DNA of 36,819 bases. Source: Pseudomonas sp. ATCC PTA-122608. Its GTDB lineage: Bacteria; Pseudomonadota; Gammaproteobacteria; Pseudomonadales; Pseudomonadaceae. Positions within the stretch are counted from its first letter, which is position 1, and every line of letters starts with the position of its first letter. Location: NCBI RefSeq assembly GCF_001952855.1, contig NZ_LPNO01000024.1, positions 172,807 through 209,625 of the forward strand, given 5' to 3'. Shown here one piece after another: positions 8,671-15,485 of the stretch. Position numbers and translations under genes: made by a program. The notes under the pieces were generated by a model. It saw nothing but the letters and a program-made list of their open reading frames with translations, searched no databases and was not told where the DNA came from.

Positions 8671-9471
8671 ATATCCGTTAATTGGGTGATGGCTTAGATT
8701 GGTTCCGCTCTTACAGCGGGTCACTTTTGAAAAGAGCCCAAAAGTAACCAAAAGGCTCTTGCCCCACCACTCGGCACCTCGCTAATGCTCGGTGTGCCCT
8801 CAGCTCCGGCAGCACGAAGCGGGCCGCCGCGACGGGGCGTCCCTGCCCCGTCGCGGCTAAACCGGCGTCCTGCCGGTTTACCCGCTCCGTACTGCCTGCG
8901 TTCGGCCAGCGTGGTTTAACGGGGCGCCTAAGATCAAGATCAAAAGCAGATCAAGAGCACAGCGGCCTCCCGGCCGGCTTGAGTGTTAAAAGCAAAGACC
9001 AGAGCGAAAGCAGACCTGCTTTTCTGTGGGAGCGGGCTTGCTCGCGAAAAACCTGAGACCGCCGCGTTCATCCAGAATGCCAACGTCATCGTTAACGACC
9101 TTCGCGAGCAAGCCCGCTCCCACATTTGGACCGTGCCCGCTTTAGCTTTTGCTTTTGCTCTTCAACACTCAAGCCGGCCGGGAGGCCGCTGTGCTCTTGC
9201 TGTTGATCTTGACTGACTGCCCCATTCAGCCCGAGGCCGAACGCAGGTATTGCGCAGCGGGTAAACCGGCAGGACGCCGATTTAGCCGCGCCGGGCCATG
9301 GATGGCCCGTCGCGGCGGCCCGCGGAATCGGGCCGGAGTGCGGGCATGCCGAGCCCAAGCGAGGCACCGAGTGGTGGGGCAAAGACCTTTTGGTTACTTT
9401 TGGGGCGTTTGCCAAAAGTGACCCGCTGTAAGAGCGGAACCCTAAGCCGCCGTTACCGCAGCAACGGATAT
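8671..9471. repeat. Composite palindromic repeat, copy 1 (two long inverted arms around a REPIN)
   Basis: This fills the gene-free stretch between the convergent potE and LysR genes. It starts ATATCCGTT (8671-8679) and ends AACGGATAT (9463-9471). Next to each end lies GGTTCCGCTCTTACAGCGGG or its complement. Moving inward, both arms carry a block containing AGTAACCAAAAGGCTCTTG, a GC-rich block with nested hairpins (8827-8856 with a 12-bp stem; 8858-8880 with a 9-bp stem), and a block ending GGCCGGCTTGAGTGTT. A REPIN occupies the centre. Several open frames cross it, but they read through palindromes and are not genes. A copy with both arms recurs at 19718 and a truncated one at 26849. It resembles the long intergenic repeats known in fluorescent pseudomonads; no transposase gene is present. 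Confidence 0.85.
9026..9123. repeat. REPIN (paired inverted REP elements)
   Basis: GTGGGAGCGGGCTTGCTCGC at 9026 is matched by its inverted partner ending at 9123, giving a 98-bp REP doublet. It sits at the centre of composite repeat copy 1. In Pseudomonas such elements are mobilised in trans by RAYT transposases; none is encoded in this window. Confidence 0.9.
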
Positions 9472-9479
9472 GTACCCCA

Positions 9480-10457
9480 TCAATCAAACCACTCCCCCCG
9501 CTCAAGAAACGTATTCCGAATCATCTCCACCACCCACCCCACCTCCTGCGGATGCCGCACCTCAGCACTCACCCCCATCCAAACCTGCCGCTGCATCCCC
9601 TCCAAAAACACCCCATCCAACGCCGTCAACCCACGATCAAAACAACTCATATACCGCGGCAACAACCCAATACACGCACTGCAGCGAATCATCTCCAGCA
9701 TCAACGGATACGCCTGCACCTGCACCACCCCCGCCAACCGCTGCTCCACCAGACTGTTCCACGGCCGCAACGCCTCCACCTGCCGGTCCGGCTGCCACTG
9801 CACCAACATATAATCCGCCAGGTCCTCGATACTGTCGGGCCGCACCGCCAACCGCGAATACCGCTTGGCAATATGCGGCGAATAATCCAGCCGCGCCAAC
9901 ACCTCAGGCGCCCCAATGGCAAAGCTCGGCCCAGCCCCCGGCGACTCCATCCCCGACAACCACACCACCACATCCGCATCCAGCGCCTGCAACCCCAAAT
10001 CGCTGTCGATGGAAATAATCTCCAACCGCACACTCGCATTGCGCCGCAGCAACGCAATCAGGTCGCGCCCCAAAATGTCATGCAGGATCGACTCAGCAAC
10101 CGCCAGCCGAATCAACGGTTGCTCCAGCACCGGCACCCGTCGTTCATGGGCCAGAGCAATCAGTTGGGCCTGCAACTGCTGCCCATCACGACTCAGGGCC
10201 AGGACATTACCCTGATAGCTGAACAACGAACGCCGCAGTTGCTCTTCCAACTGCGCCAGGCGCTTGCGCAATTGCGTGGCCTTGATATTCAGGCTGCGGG
10301 CCGCCTGCATGAAACACCCACAGCGGGCGCTGATCAGGAAATACTGCGCCACCTCGGGTTCAATAGTGGCAGCCAGGGCCAGCCAGGCCTCGCGGGACTC
10401 AGTCAGCCCGCGATAGGGCGTGGTGCCGTGGGGTACAGCCGGGTCAAGAAATACCAT
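9480..10457 (-). CDS. LysR-type transcriptional regulator (divergent member)
   Basis: This 325-residue protein has an N-terminal helix-turn-helix of LysR type near residues 35-95 (FLISARCGCFMQAARSLNIK, then QLRKRLAQLEEQLRRSLFSY). A periplasmic-binding-protein-like effector domain follows from about 110 (PLIRLAVAESILHDILGRDL onward). The helix-turn-helix begins about 35 residues later than usual, after an N-terminal extension containing PAVPHGTTPYRGLTESREAW. ATG 10457 has AGGGAG 6 bases upstream. The gene starts 52 bases after the end of the isomerase gene on the same strand and may be the last gene of the secretion operon or separately transcribed. It ends against composite repeat copy 1. Its target is unknown. 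Confidence 0.85.
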   Translation of the reverse strand: MVFLDPAVPHGTTPYRGLTESREAWLALAATIEPEVAQYFLISARCGCFMQAARSLNIKATQLRKRLAQLEEQLRRSLFSYQGNVLALSRDGQQLQAQLIALAHERRVPVLEQPLIRLAVAESILHDILGRDLIALLRRNASVRLEIISIDSDLGLQALDADVVVWLSGMESPGAGPSFAIGAPEVLARLDYSPHIAKRYSRLAVRPDSIEDLADYMLVQWQPDRQVEALRPWNSLVEQRLAGVVQVQAYPLMLEMIRCSACIGLLPRYMSCFDRGLTALDGVFLEGMQRQVWMGVSAEVRHPQEVGWVVEMIRNTFLERGEWFD

Positions 10458-10509
10458 GGGAGACTCCCTGTCTTGTGGGTACTGTGCATCCAATGCGGTG
10501 AGACGTTTT

Positions 10510-11445
10510 TTACTCGAGCACCTTGTTCAGCTCGGCACCGTCGATGCTCAAGGTGGCGGTATTCAGCATGCCTTCCAGGTAGGCCTTGGCGATTTGCTCC
10601 TGGCGTTGCGCACGCAGGGCTTCGGTCAGGCGGCCCCGCAGTTCATCCAGTGTGGCGGTGCGCGCCGGTTGTTGCCCGGTGAGCTTGAGCACGTGAAAAC
10701 CCGCCGCACTTTGCACCGGCTCCGACACCGCGCCCGTCTTGAGCCGCGCCACCACACCGCGCATTTCGGGCACCAGTTGTTGCAATGGCTGCATCCCGGA
10801 ATCGCCACCGCGCCGGGCGCTGTCGGGGTCCTGGGAATATTGGCTGGCCAGGGTGGCAAACTCGCCCGGCGAGGCCTGCGCCTTGCGGCTCAACTCCTGG
10901 GCTTGGCGCCGCACCGTGTCGACGGTTTGCGGGTCGGTCACGGCCAGGAAAATCTGGCTGACCTGGTACAACGGCGGCGTCACCCATTGCGCCTTGCCGC
11001 TGTCATAGGCTTGCTGCAATTCGGCGGCACTGGGGTAATCGGCCGGCACTTGGCTGACCGATAACATGTAGTCGCGAAACACGATTTGCTCGGTGGCGGC
11101 GCGGGTTTGCTGTTCCACTTCCGGGCGCTGGCGCCAGCCCTGGGCATCGGCCTGTTCAAGCACGGCCTTTTGCGCCAGGCGTGAACGCAGCCAGGTTTCC
11201 AGGGCGCCCCGGTTGCCACGCAGTTGCTCGCGGGTTTCCGCCGGCAAGGCGGCCAGCACCGACTTGAGTTCAAGCAGGTCGATCTGCTGATTGCCCAGGC
11301 GCGCCACCGCCGGCCCGTCCTTCACGGCCACCGACGCCGGCTGCTGGGCTGCGACCGGGTCACTGCCCGGTCGCAGGCTCAACCCCACCGCGACCGCCAG
11401 CACCACCAGGGCGCCGGCGCCGACCACCAGGGTTGGTTTCTTCAC
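10510..11445 (-). CDS. Parvulin-type peptidyl-prolyl isomerase, membrane-anchored or periplasmic
   Basis: This 311-residue protein has an uncleaved or signal-like hydrophobic segment at residues 5-24 (LVVGAGALVVLAVAVGLSLR) after MKKP. A SurA/PpiD-like helical N-domain covers about 45-150, and a PpiC rotamase domain about 155-265 (YQVSQIFLAV, GEFATLASQYSQDPDSARRG, GAVSEPVQSAAGFHVLKL). It should act in the periplasm, assisting folding of outer-membrane or secreted proteins. Its GTG start overlaps the stop of the YbjN gene (GTGA), showing translational coupling. Its place at the end of a TpsB/TonB/porin operon suggests dedicated folding help for the exoprotein or porin; that is an inference. Confidence 0.88.
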   Translation of the reverse strand: MKKPTLVVGAGALVVLAVAVGLSLRPGSDPVAAQQPASVAVKDGPAVARLGNQQIDLLELKSVLAALPAETREQLRGNRGALETWLRSRLAQKAVLEQADAQGWRQRPEVEQQTRAATEQIVFRDYMLSVSQVPADYPSAAELQQAYDSGKAQWVTPPLYQVSQIFLAVTDPQTVDTVRRQAQELSRKAQASPGEFATLASQYSQDPDSARRGGDSGMQPLQQLVPEMRGVVARLKTGAVSEPVQSAAGFHVLKLTGQQPARTATLDELRGRLTEALRAQRQEQIAKAYLEGMLNTATLSIDGAELNKVLE

Positions 11446-11930
11446 AGGGCAGGCGCCTCTTCACGGGCATCGACGGCAGGCGCGGCGTCGGCCTGGGCCT
11501 GAAGCTGAGCGGCCTGCTGGCTGTATTCACGCAGGTAGACGATGAATTCCTGCAGCAGGCGGTCCCACAATTCCAGCTGGTTGCGCAGGTACGGGGCGCC
11601 CACGCCGGCGGCCACCACGTCCATCTCCATCAGCAGGAACTCACCCTGCAACGACAAGCGGGCAAAACGCCGGGAAGCATTCCACACCTGGGCCAAACCC
11701 TCGGGCAACTCGCCCTGCACCCGCAACGCGCAGCTGTAGGTGAAATCCACGTAGCTGCCCTGCTCTGCCGCCGGGTTGCCGAAACGCACGGCAAAGCCGA
11801 TGCCCTGGCTGGCGCTGAGCAATTGCACGATGCCGTTCTGCTCGGTCTGGTTGACCCGGTAGCCGGCTTCCTGCAGCAGCTCGGTCAGGGATGGCGGGGT
11901 CACGCTGGTGATCAGTTGTACGTCGCTCAT
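11442..11930 (-). CDS. YbjN-domain protein
   Basis: This 162-residue soluble protein lacks a signal peptide. The YbjN fold is suggested by GYRVNQTEQNGIVQLLSASQ, a central VDFTYSCALRV strand, the WNASRRFARLSLQGEFLLME segment, and a C-terminal helix (LWDRLLQEFIVYLREYSQQA). The tail is alanine/glutamate rich. YbjN proteins resemble type III secretion chaperones in fold, but their biochemical role is unsettled. ATG 11930 follows AAGGAAGAG with good spacing, whereas the upstream ATG at 11954 overlaps the previous gene's stop. It lies 20 bases after the coiled-coil gene and overlaps the isomerase gene by 4 bases. In this context it could be a cytoplasmic chaperone for an envelope component; this is an inference. 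Confidence 0.82.
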   Translation of the reverse strand: MSDVQLITSVTPPSLTELLQEAGYRVNQTEQNGIVQLLSASQGIGFAVRFGNPAAEQGSYVDFTYSCALRVQGELPEGLAQVWNASRRFARLSLQGEFLLMEMDVVAAGVGAPYLRNQLELWDRLLQEFIVYLREYSQQAAQLQAQADAAPAVDAREEAPAL

Positions 11931-11950
11931 AGTGGTCTCTTCCTTGTTGA

Positions 11951-12577
11951 TCAATGATTAGTGACGGTCTGTGGGGCATCGAACCGATTAAGGTATAGAC
12001 CATCACCAAAACCCTGGGCGAGTTCCTCGAACTTGACCCGGGTGCTGCTGGCGAACGGTTGGCGGATGCTCATCACGTCGGCCACGTCGATTTTTTCGTA
12101 GGCCGTCAGCAATTGCTGGGCCACGCCGTACATCTGTTGATTCTTGACTGAACATTGCTGCACTTGTGTGTCACGTTCCGTGAGTTGCGCCTGCAAACGC
12201 GCCCGCTCGGTTTCTTTGCCCCGGGCGATCACCAGCAAGTCTTCATAGGCTTTCTTGAACTTGCCCACCTGCTCGTTGCTGGCGGTCACCTGGGCCTGGG
12301 CCTGGCTGTGCAGGTTCTGTTGCTGGCCGACCAATTGCTCAGCCACGCCCCGGGTCTTTTCCAGCTCGGCGGTCAGTTGCTTGATCTGCGCCTGAGCCTG
12401 CTTGGCCTGGGTTTCGGCGGCGATACGCGCGGCACTGGCCTGGGCCTGCTCGCTTTGCAGCGCCTGCAACTGCTGGGTGGTGCTGCGCAGTTGGGTGCGC
12501 AGGCGCTCCTCCATGCCTTCAGCCGAAGCGCCGGTGGTGACGAGCAGCAAAAGCAGGCCGCAAATTCGCGTGTTCAT
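11951..12577 (-). CDS. Secreted coiled-coil protein of unknown function
   Basis: This 208-residue protein has a clear signal peptide (MNTRICGLLLLLVTTGASAE, cleavage near residue 19-20). A long Gln/Ala/Glu-rich coiled coil follows, from about 22 to 130 (for example RTQLRSTTQQLQALQSEQAQ). A small C-terminal region contains QCSVKNQQMYGVAQQLLTAY and KFEELAQGFGDGLYLNRF. I do not recognise a named family, though the layout resembles periplasmic accessory proteins that span or brace envelope complexes. ATG 12577 has GGAG 8 bases upstream. It lies 17 bases after the porin gene and 20 before the YbjN gene, firmly inside the operon. Confidence 0.8.
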   Translation of the reverse strand: MNTRICGLLLLLVTTGASAEGMEERLRTQLRSTTQQLQALQSEQAQASAARIAAETQAKQAQAQIKQLTAELEKTRGVAEQLVGQQQNLHSQAQAQVTASNEQVGKFKKAYEDLLVIARGKETERARLQAQLTERDTQVQQCSVKNQQMYGVAQQLLTAYEKIDVADVMSIRQPFASSTRVKFEELAQGFGDGLYLNRFDAPQTVTNH

Positions 12578-12594
12578 GAGCTTTCTCCGGCGCA

Positions 12595-14295
12595 TCAGAA
12601 GCGCGTGTTGAGTTCCAGTTGCATGACATCCACTTCAAACGGCGCGCCATACACTTCGGAGGCACTGAGCCAACGGGCACTGGCGTAGATGTTCTTGTCG
12701 AGGCCGTAGTTGGCGCCAATGAAATAGCCCTTGGCATTGGTGCCGCCAAGGTGGAACGAGGAGTCGTTAAAGCCGTCCGGCAAGGCATCCGGCTGGATGT
12801 ATTTGTAGCCAGCCAACACGTTCCAGTCGCCCTTCCTGCGCATCTCCAGCGCACTGCCGAGGGTGAACTGCACCAGCAATGCATTGCCGCCGCTTTCAAA
12901 CTGGCCGTCGCTGTTGATGTTGTTGACGATCTGGCCTTCGCTGCGTTTGAGCATCTCGCCCTTGTCGTAGGCCAGGTTGTGGATGAAGTTGGTCTGGCTA
13001 CGCAGCTTGAGGTCTTCCGGCAGCTCGCTGTCCCACGCCAGGTTGAGGTCGAGCACGTTGAACTTGGATGCCAGGCCGACGAATTGCGGTTGCGGCGTCA
13101 GGCCAGGCGTCGCCGGATTGGGGGCGATGTCTCGCAGCAGGAACAGGCTGTTGCCCTTCTGCATGAAGGCCAGGCGCGTGCCGTCGGTGTCGCACGCCGG
13201 CTGGCCGGCCCACGGCGAGCAAGGGCTGGAGCGTTCGCCCTGGATGTCACCGAAGTGGTAGTAGGCCATCGAGCCTTTCAGGCTGTTGCTGCGGTTGATC
13301 TTCCAGTCGGCGCCGATCTGCCCGCCGAACATCCATTTGTTTTCACTCTCGTCCTTGTCGAAACCGTTGGTGGTGGCGGTGTCGGGGCTGTACTCCACCG
13401 GGAACGCGCCGAGGGTGCCGAACAGGCCCCAGTCGCTATTGAGTTTGTGGTTAAAGATCGCCGCCACGCCGTCGAAATTGAGGTCGCCGGAATACATCAT
13501 GTCGGTGGAGTAGAACGGGTTGGCAAAGCGCCCGGCGGTCAGGGTCATGTAGTCGGTGGTCTTCCAGGTGAGGTAACCCTGGTCGAGCCAGATGTCTTTC
13601 TTGCCAAAGCCGCCGCCCAGGGTTTGGGTGGTGGACACGGGGTTGTTGTCGTTGCCGGTGCCGAGGCGAATGCCGGCGGTCCATTCGGGTGAGATCACGG
13701 CCTTCATGCCCAGGCGGGCGCGCAGACGGAACAGGTTCTCGCGGTCTTCGCGGGTGTTGAGCAACGGCGGCAGTTGGGTGTTGGTGTTCTTGTTGACGTC
13801 GTAGGGCCCGTTTTGATTGAGCTTGGCGTAATCGACGATTTCGTTGCTGTTGTTGCCCGAGAAATAGCGCGACTCATCCCGCAGGCGGATGTCGCCGTCG
13901 AAGCTGATACGCGAGACCCAGTCCGGAAAGGTGTTGGGCTGGGCCCAGTTTTCCTGCTTGGCGGTGGCCATGACCTCGGCCTTGACCTGGTCGCGAATCT
14001 GGTCGCGCACCGCTGCCGGCACGTACTGCACCCGCACATCGCCGGGGGCCGCCGCAGGGCCTGCCGCTACCGCCGTGGCGGTACTGCCCTGGCGTGCCTG
14101 CTGTGCTTCTTTTTCAGCCTGGGCGATCAACCCTTCGGCCTGTTCCTGCTTGAGCACACCTTGCTGCACCAGCAGGCGGATCAGGTTGATCGTGGCGTTT
14201 TCCGAAGGCGCGGCCGTGGCTGCCGTCGCCTGGCCGACCAGGGTCGCAATGACCATGCCGACCGCCAGGGTCAATCGATTCACGTGGGAAATCAT
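12595..14295 (-). CDS. Putative outer-membrane porin (Porin_5-like)
   Basis: This 566-residue protein begins with a signal peptide (RLTLAVGMVIATLVGQATAA, cleavage near residue 27). A short helical stretch near 35-70 (LVQQGVLKQEQAEGLIAQAE) is the kind found in the putative-porin family pfam16930. From about 130 to the end there are alternating beta strands (SFDGDIRLRDESRYF, LFRLRARLGMKAVISPEWTA, DQGYLTWKTTDYMTLTAGRF), ending with the aromatic residue expected of a barrel (LELNTRF). One loop carries two cysteines (CSPWAGQPAC), possibly a surface disulfide. ATG 14295 has AGGAG 10 bases upstream; GTG 14301 is the alternative. Placed directly after tonB, it may be the energised partner of that TonB, although no TonB-dependent plug domain is visible. 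Confidence 0.87.
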   Translation of the reverse strand: MISHVNRLTLAVGMVIATLVGQATAATAAPSENATINLIRLLVQQGVLKQEQAEGLIAQAEKEAQQARQGSTATAVAAGPAAAPGDVRVQYVPAAVRDQIRDQVKAEVMATAKQENWAQPNTFPDWVSRISFDGDIRLRDESRYFSGNNSNEIVDYAKLNQNGPYDVNKNTNTQLPPLLNTREDRENLFRLRARLGMKAVISPEWTAGIRLGTGNDNNPVSTTQTLGGGFGKKDIWLDQGYLTWKTTDYMTLTAGRFANPFYSTDMMYSGDLNFDGVAAIFNHKLNSDWGLFGTLGAFPVEYSPDTATTNGFDKDESENKWMFGGQIGADWKINRSNSLKGSMAYYHFGDIQGERSSPCSPWAGQPACDTDGTRLAFMQKGNSLFLLRDIAPNPATPGLTPQPQFVGLASKFNVLDLNLAWDSELPEDLKLRSQTNFIHNLAYDKGEMLKRSEGQIVNNINSDGQFESGGNALLVQFTLGSALEMRRKGDWNVLAGYKYIQPDALPDGFNDSSFHLGGTNAKGYFIGANYGLDKNIYASARWLSASEVYGAPFEVDVMQLELNTRF

Positions 14296-14337
14296 CTGCA
14301 CACAACTCCTGTAGAAAACTGCAAAAAAAGGGTTCGA

Positions 14338-15045
14338 TCAATCCGGGCGCCGGCCCTTGAGGGACAGGCGTACCGGCAGGGTCAATGACGCGGGTGCGCG
14401 CTCCTTCAGGCGCGGTGTGGCGCGCAATGCGGCCAACACCTGAGCGTCGGTCTCGGCGTCGCCGCTGGACTTGGCCAACTCCACGCGGGTCACCTCGCCG
14501 TCGGCGCTCAGCCACAGGTCGGCCTGCACCGTGTAGGCCTTCTTGCGCAGCTCCGGGTCTTCCCGCAGCAGGCGCTGGAACACCCCGGCCAGGTACTGCT
14601 TGAACGTCCCGGTACCCAGGCCGCCACCGCCAGAACCGGCCATGCCGCCGCCCTTGCCGGCACCGATGTTGAAACCGTCATTGCCGGACTGCGTATCGCC
14701 GTCGATCTGCATCGGGTTGGCCAGGTCGTCCACCGGTGAAGGCGGCGCTTCCTCCTCGGGTTTGACTTCGTCGGGGGTTGGGGTGGGCTCCGGCTCGGGG
14801 ACTTTCTCCTGCACCTCGGGCTCCGGCTCCTTGGGTTTTTCCGGCGGCGGTGGTGGCGGTGGCGGCAACGGAATAATCGTCGGCACCTTGGGCGCTTCAC
14901 GGCGCACGCCACTCATGTCATTGGCCCACTGCCAGAGAAACCAGGCAGCCACGGCCGCCAGCAGCAGGCCAACGCCCCACTTCAGCGGGCGCAACGGCGG
15001 CTTGTTCTTGAGCGGCGTCGGCGTGATCGGCATCTGTGCGGTCAT
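14338..15045 (-). CDS. TonB-family energy transducer
   Basis: This 235-residue protein has an N-terminal membrane anchor at about 22-41 (WGVGLLLAAVAAWFLWQW). A proline-rich spacer follows at about 52-105 (a run of eight prolines after IIPL, then EKPKEPEPEVQEK), then a glycine-rich linker near 127-146 (GAGKGGGMAGSGGGGLGTGT). A TonB C-terminal domain occupies about 148-235 (YTVQADLWLSADGEVTRVEL). It should transmit proton-motive force from ExbB/ExbD to an outer-membrane partner. It starts 3 bases after the exbD stop. The poly-proline run would probably need EF-P for efficient translation. It is a locus-specific paralogue, not necessarily the general iron-uptake TonB. Confidence 0.9.
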   Translation of the reverse strand: MTAQMPITPTPLKNKPPLRPLKWGVGLLLAAVAAWFLWQWANDMSGVRREAPKVPTIIPLPPPPPPPPEKPKEPEPEVQEKVPEPEPTPTPDEVKPEEEAPPSPVDDLANPMQIDGDTQSGNDGFNIGAGKGGGMAGSGGGGLGTGTFKQYLAGVFQRLLREDPELRKKAYTVQADLWLSADGEVTRVELAKSSGDAETDAQVLAALRATPRLKERAPASLTLPVRLSLKGRRPD

Positions 15046-15048
15046 GGC

Positions 15049-15474
15049 TCAGCCCTGGCTCGGTTTGCCGGTGACCAGCCCGACCTGGGACAGCTCCAGG
15101 CGACGCAACAAGTCGAGCACTTCGATGACCTTCTGGTACTGCACCATGGCGTCGCCGCGCACGATTACCGGGAAGTCCGGGTTCAGCGCTTTCTCGATGC
15201 GCAGGCGTTCCTCCAGCTCCGGCAATGTCACCGGGTAAGCGTCGAGAAACACCTGGCCGCCATCGTTCACCGAGATGGCCTTGGTCTTGGCCTCGGACAA
15301 CGACACCGAAGCGCTGGCCTTGGGCAGGTGGATCTGGATCCCCGAGACCTGGGCGGTGGCGGTGAGGATAAACATCACCAACACCACCATCAGCACGTCC
15401 ACCAGGGGCGTGATGTTGATGCTGTCGACGGGTGCATCATCGTCATCGTCGTGGGAGGCATTCACGGAAGCCAT
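15049..15474 (-). CDS. exbD: ExbD/TolR-family biopolymer transport protein
   Basis: This 141-residue inner-membrane protein has a single transmembrane segment near 24-44 (LVDVLMVVLVMFILTATAQV) containing Asp26, the conserved proton-translocating residue of ExbD/TolR. A periplasmic domain follows (SVNDGGQVFLDAYPVTLPEL, then PVIVRGDAMVQYQKVIEVLD). A run of five aspartates at residues 9-13 precedes the membrane segment on the cytoplasmic side. GGAG lies 7 bases before ATG 15474. It begins 11 bases after the ExbB fusion gene and abuts the TonB gene, so the three should form one motor. Confidence 0.94.
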   Translation of the reverse strand: MASVNASHDDDDDAPVDSINITPLVDVLMVVLVMFILTATAQVSGIQIHLPKASASVSLSEAKTKAISVNDGGQVFLDAYPVTLPELEERLRIEKALNPDFPVIVRGDAMVQYQKVIEVLDLLRRLELSQVGLVTGKPSQG

Positions 15475-15485
15475 GCTGATTCTCC

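Noticed and set aside
9470..10018. Proline/threonine-rich plus-strand frame (and its longer neighbour to 10682) over the LysR gene.
   Set aside because: It is antisense to a well-supported LysR gene with clear motifs and a ribosome site; the low-complexity composition arises from codon bias.
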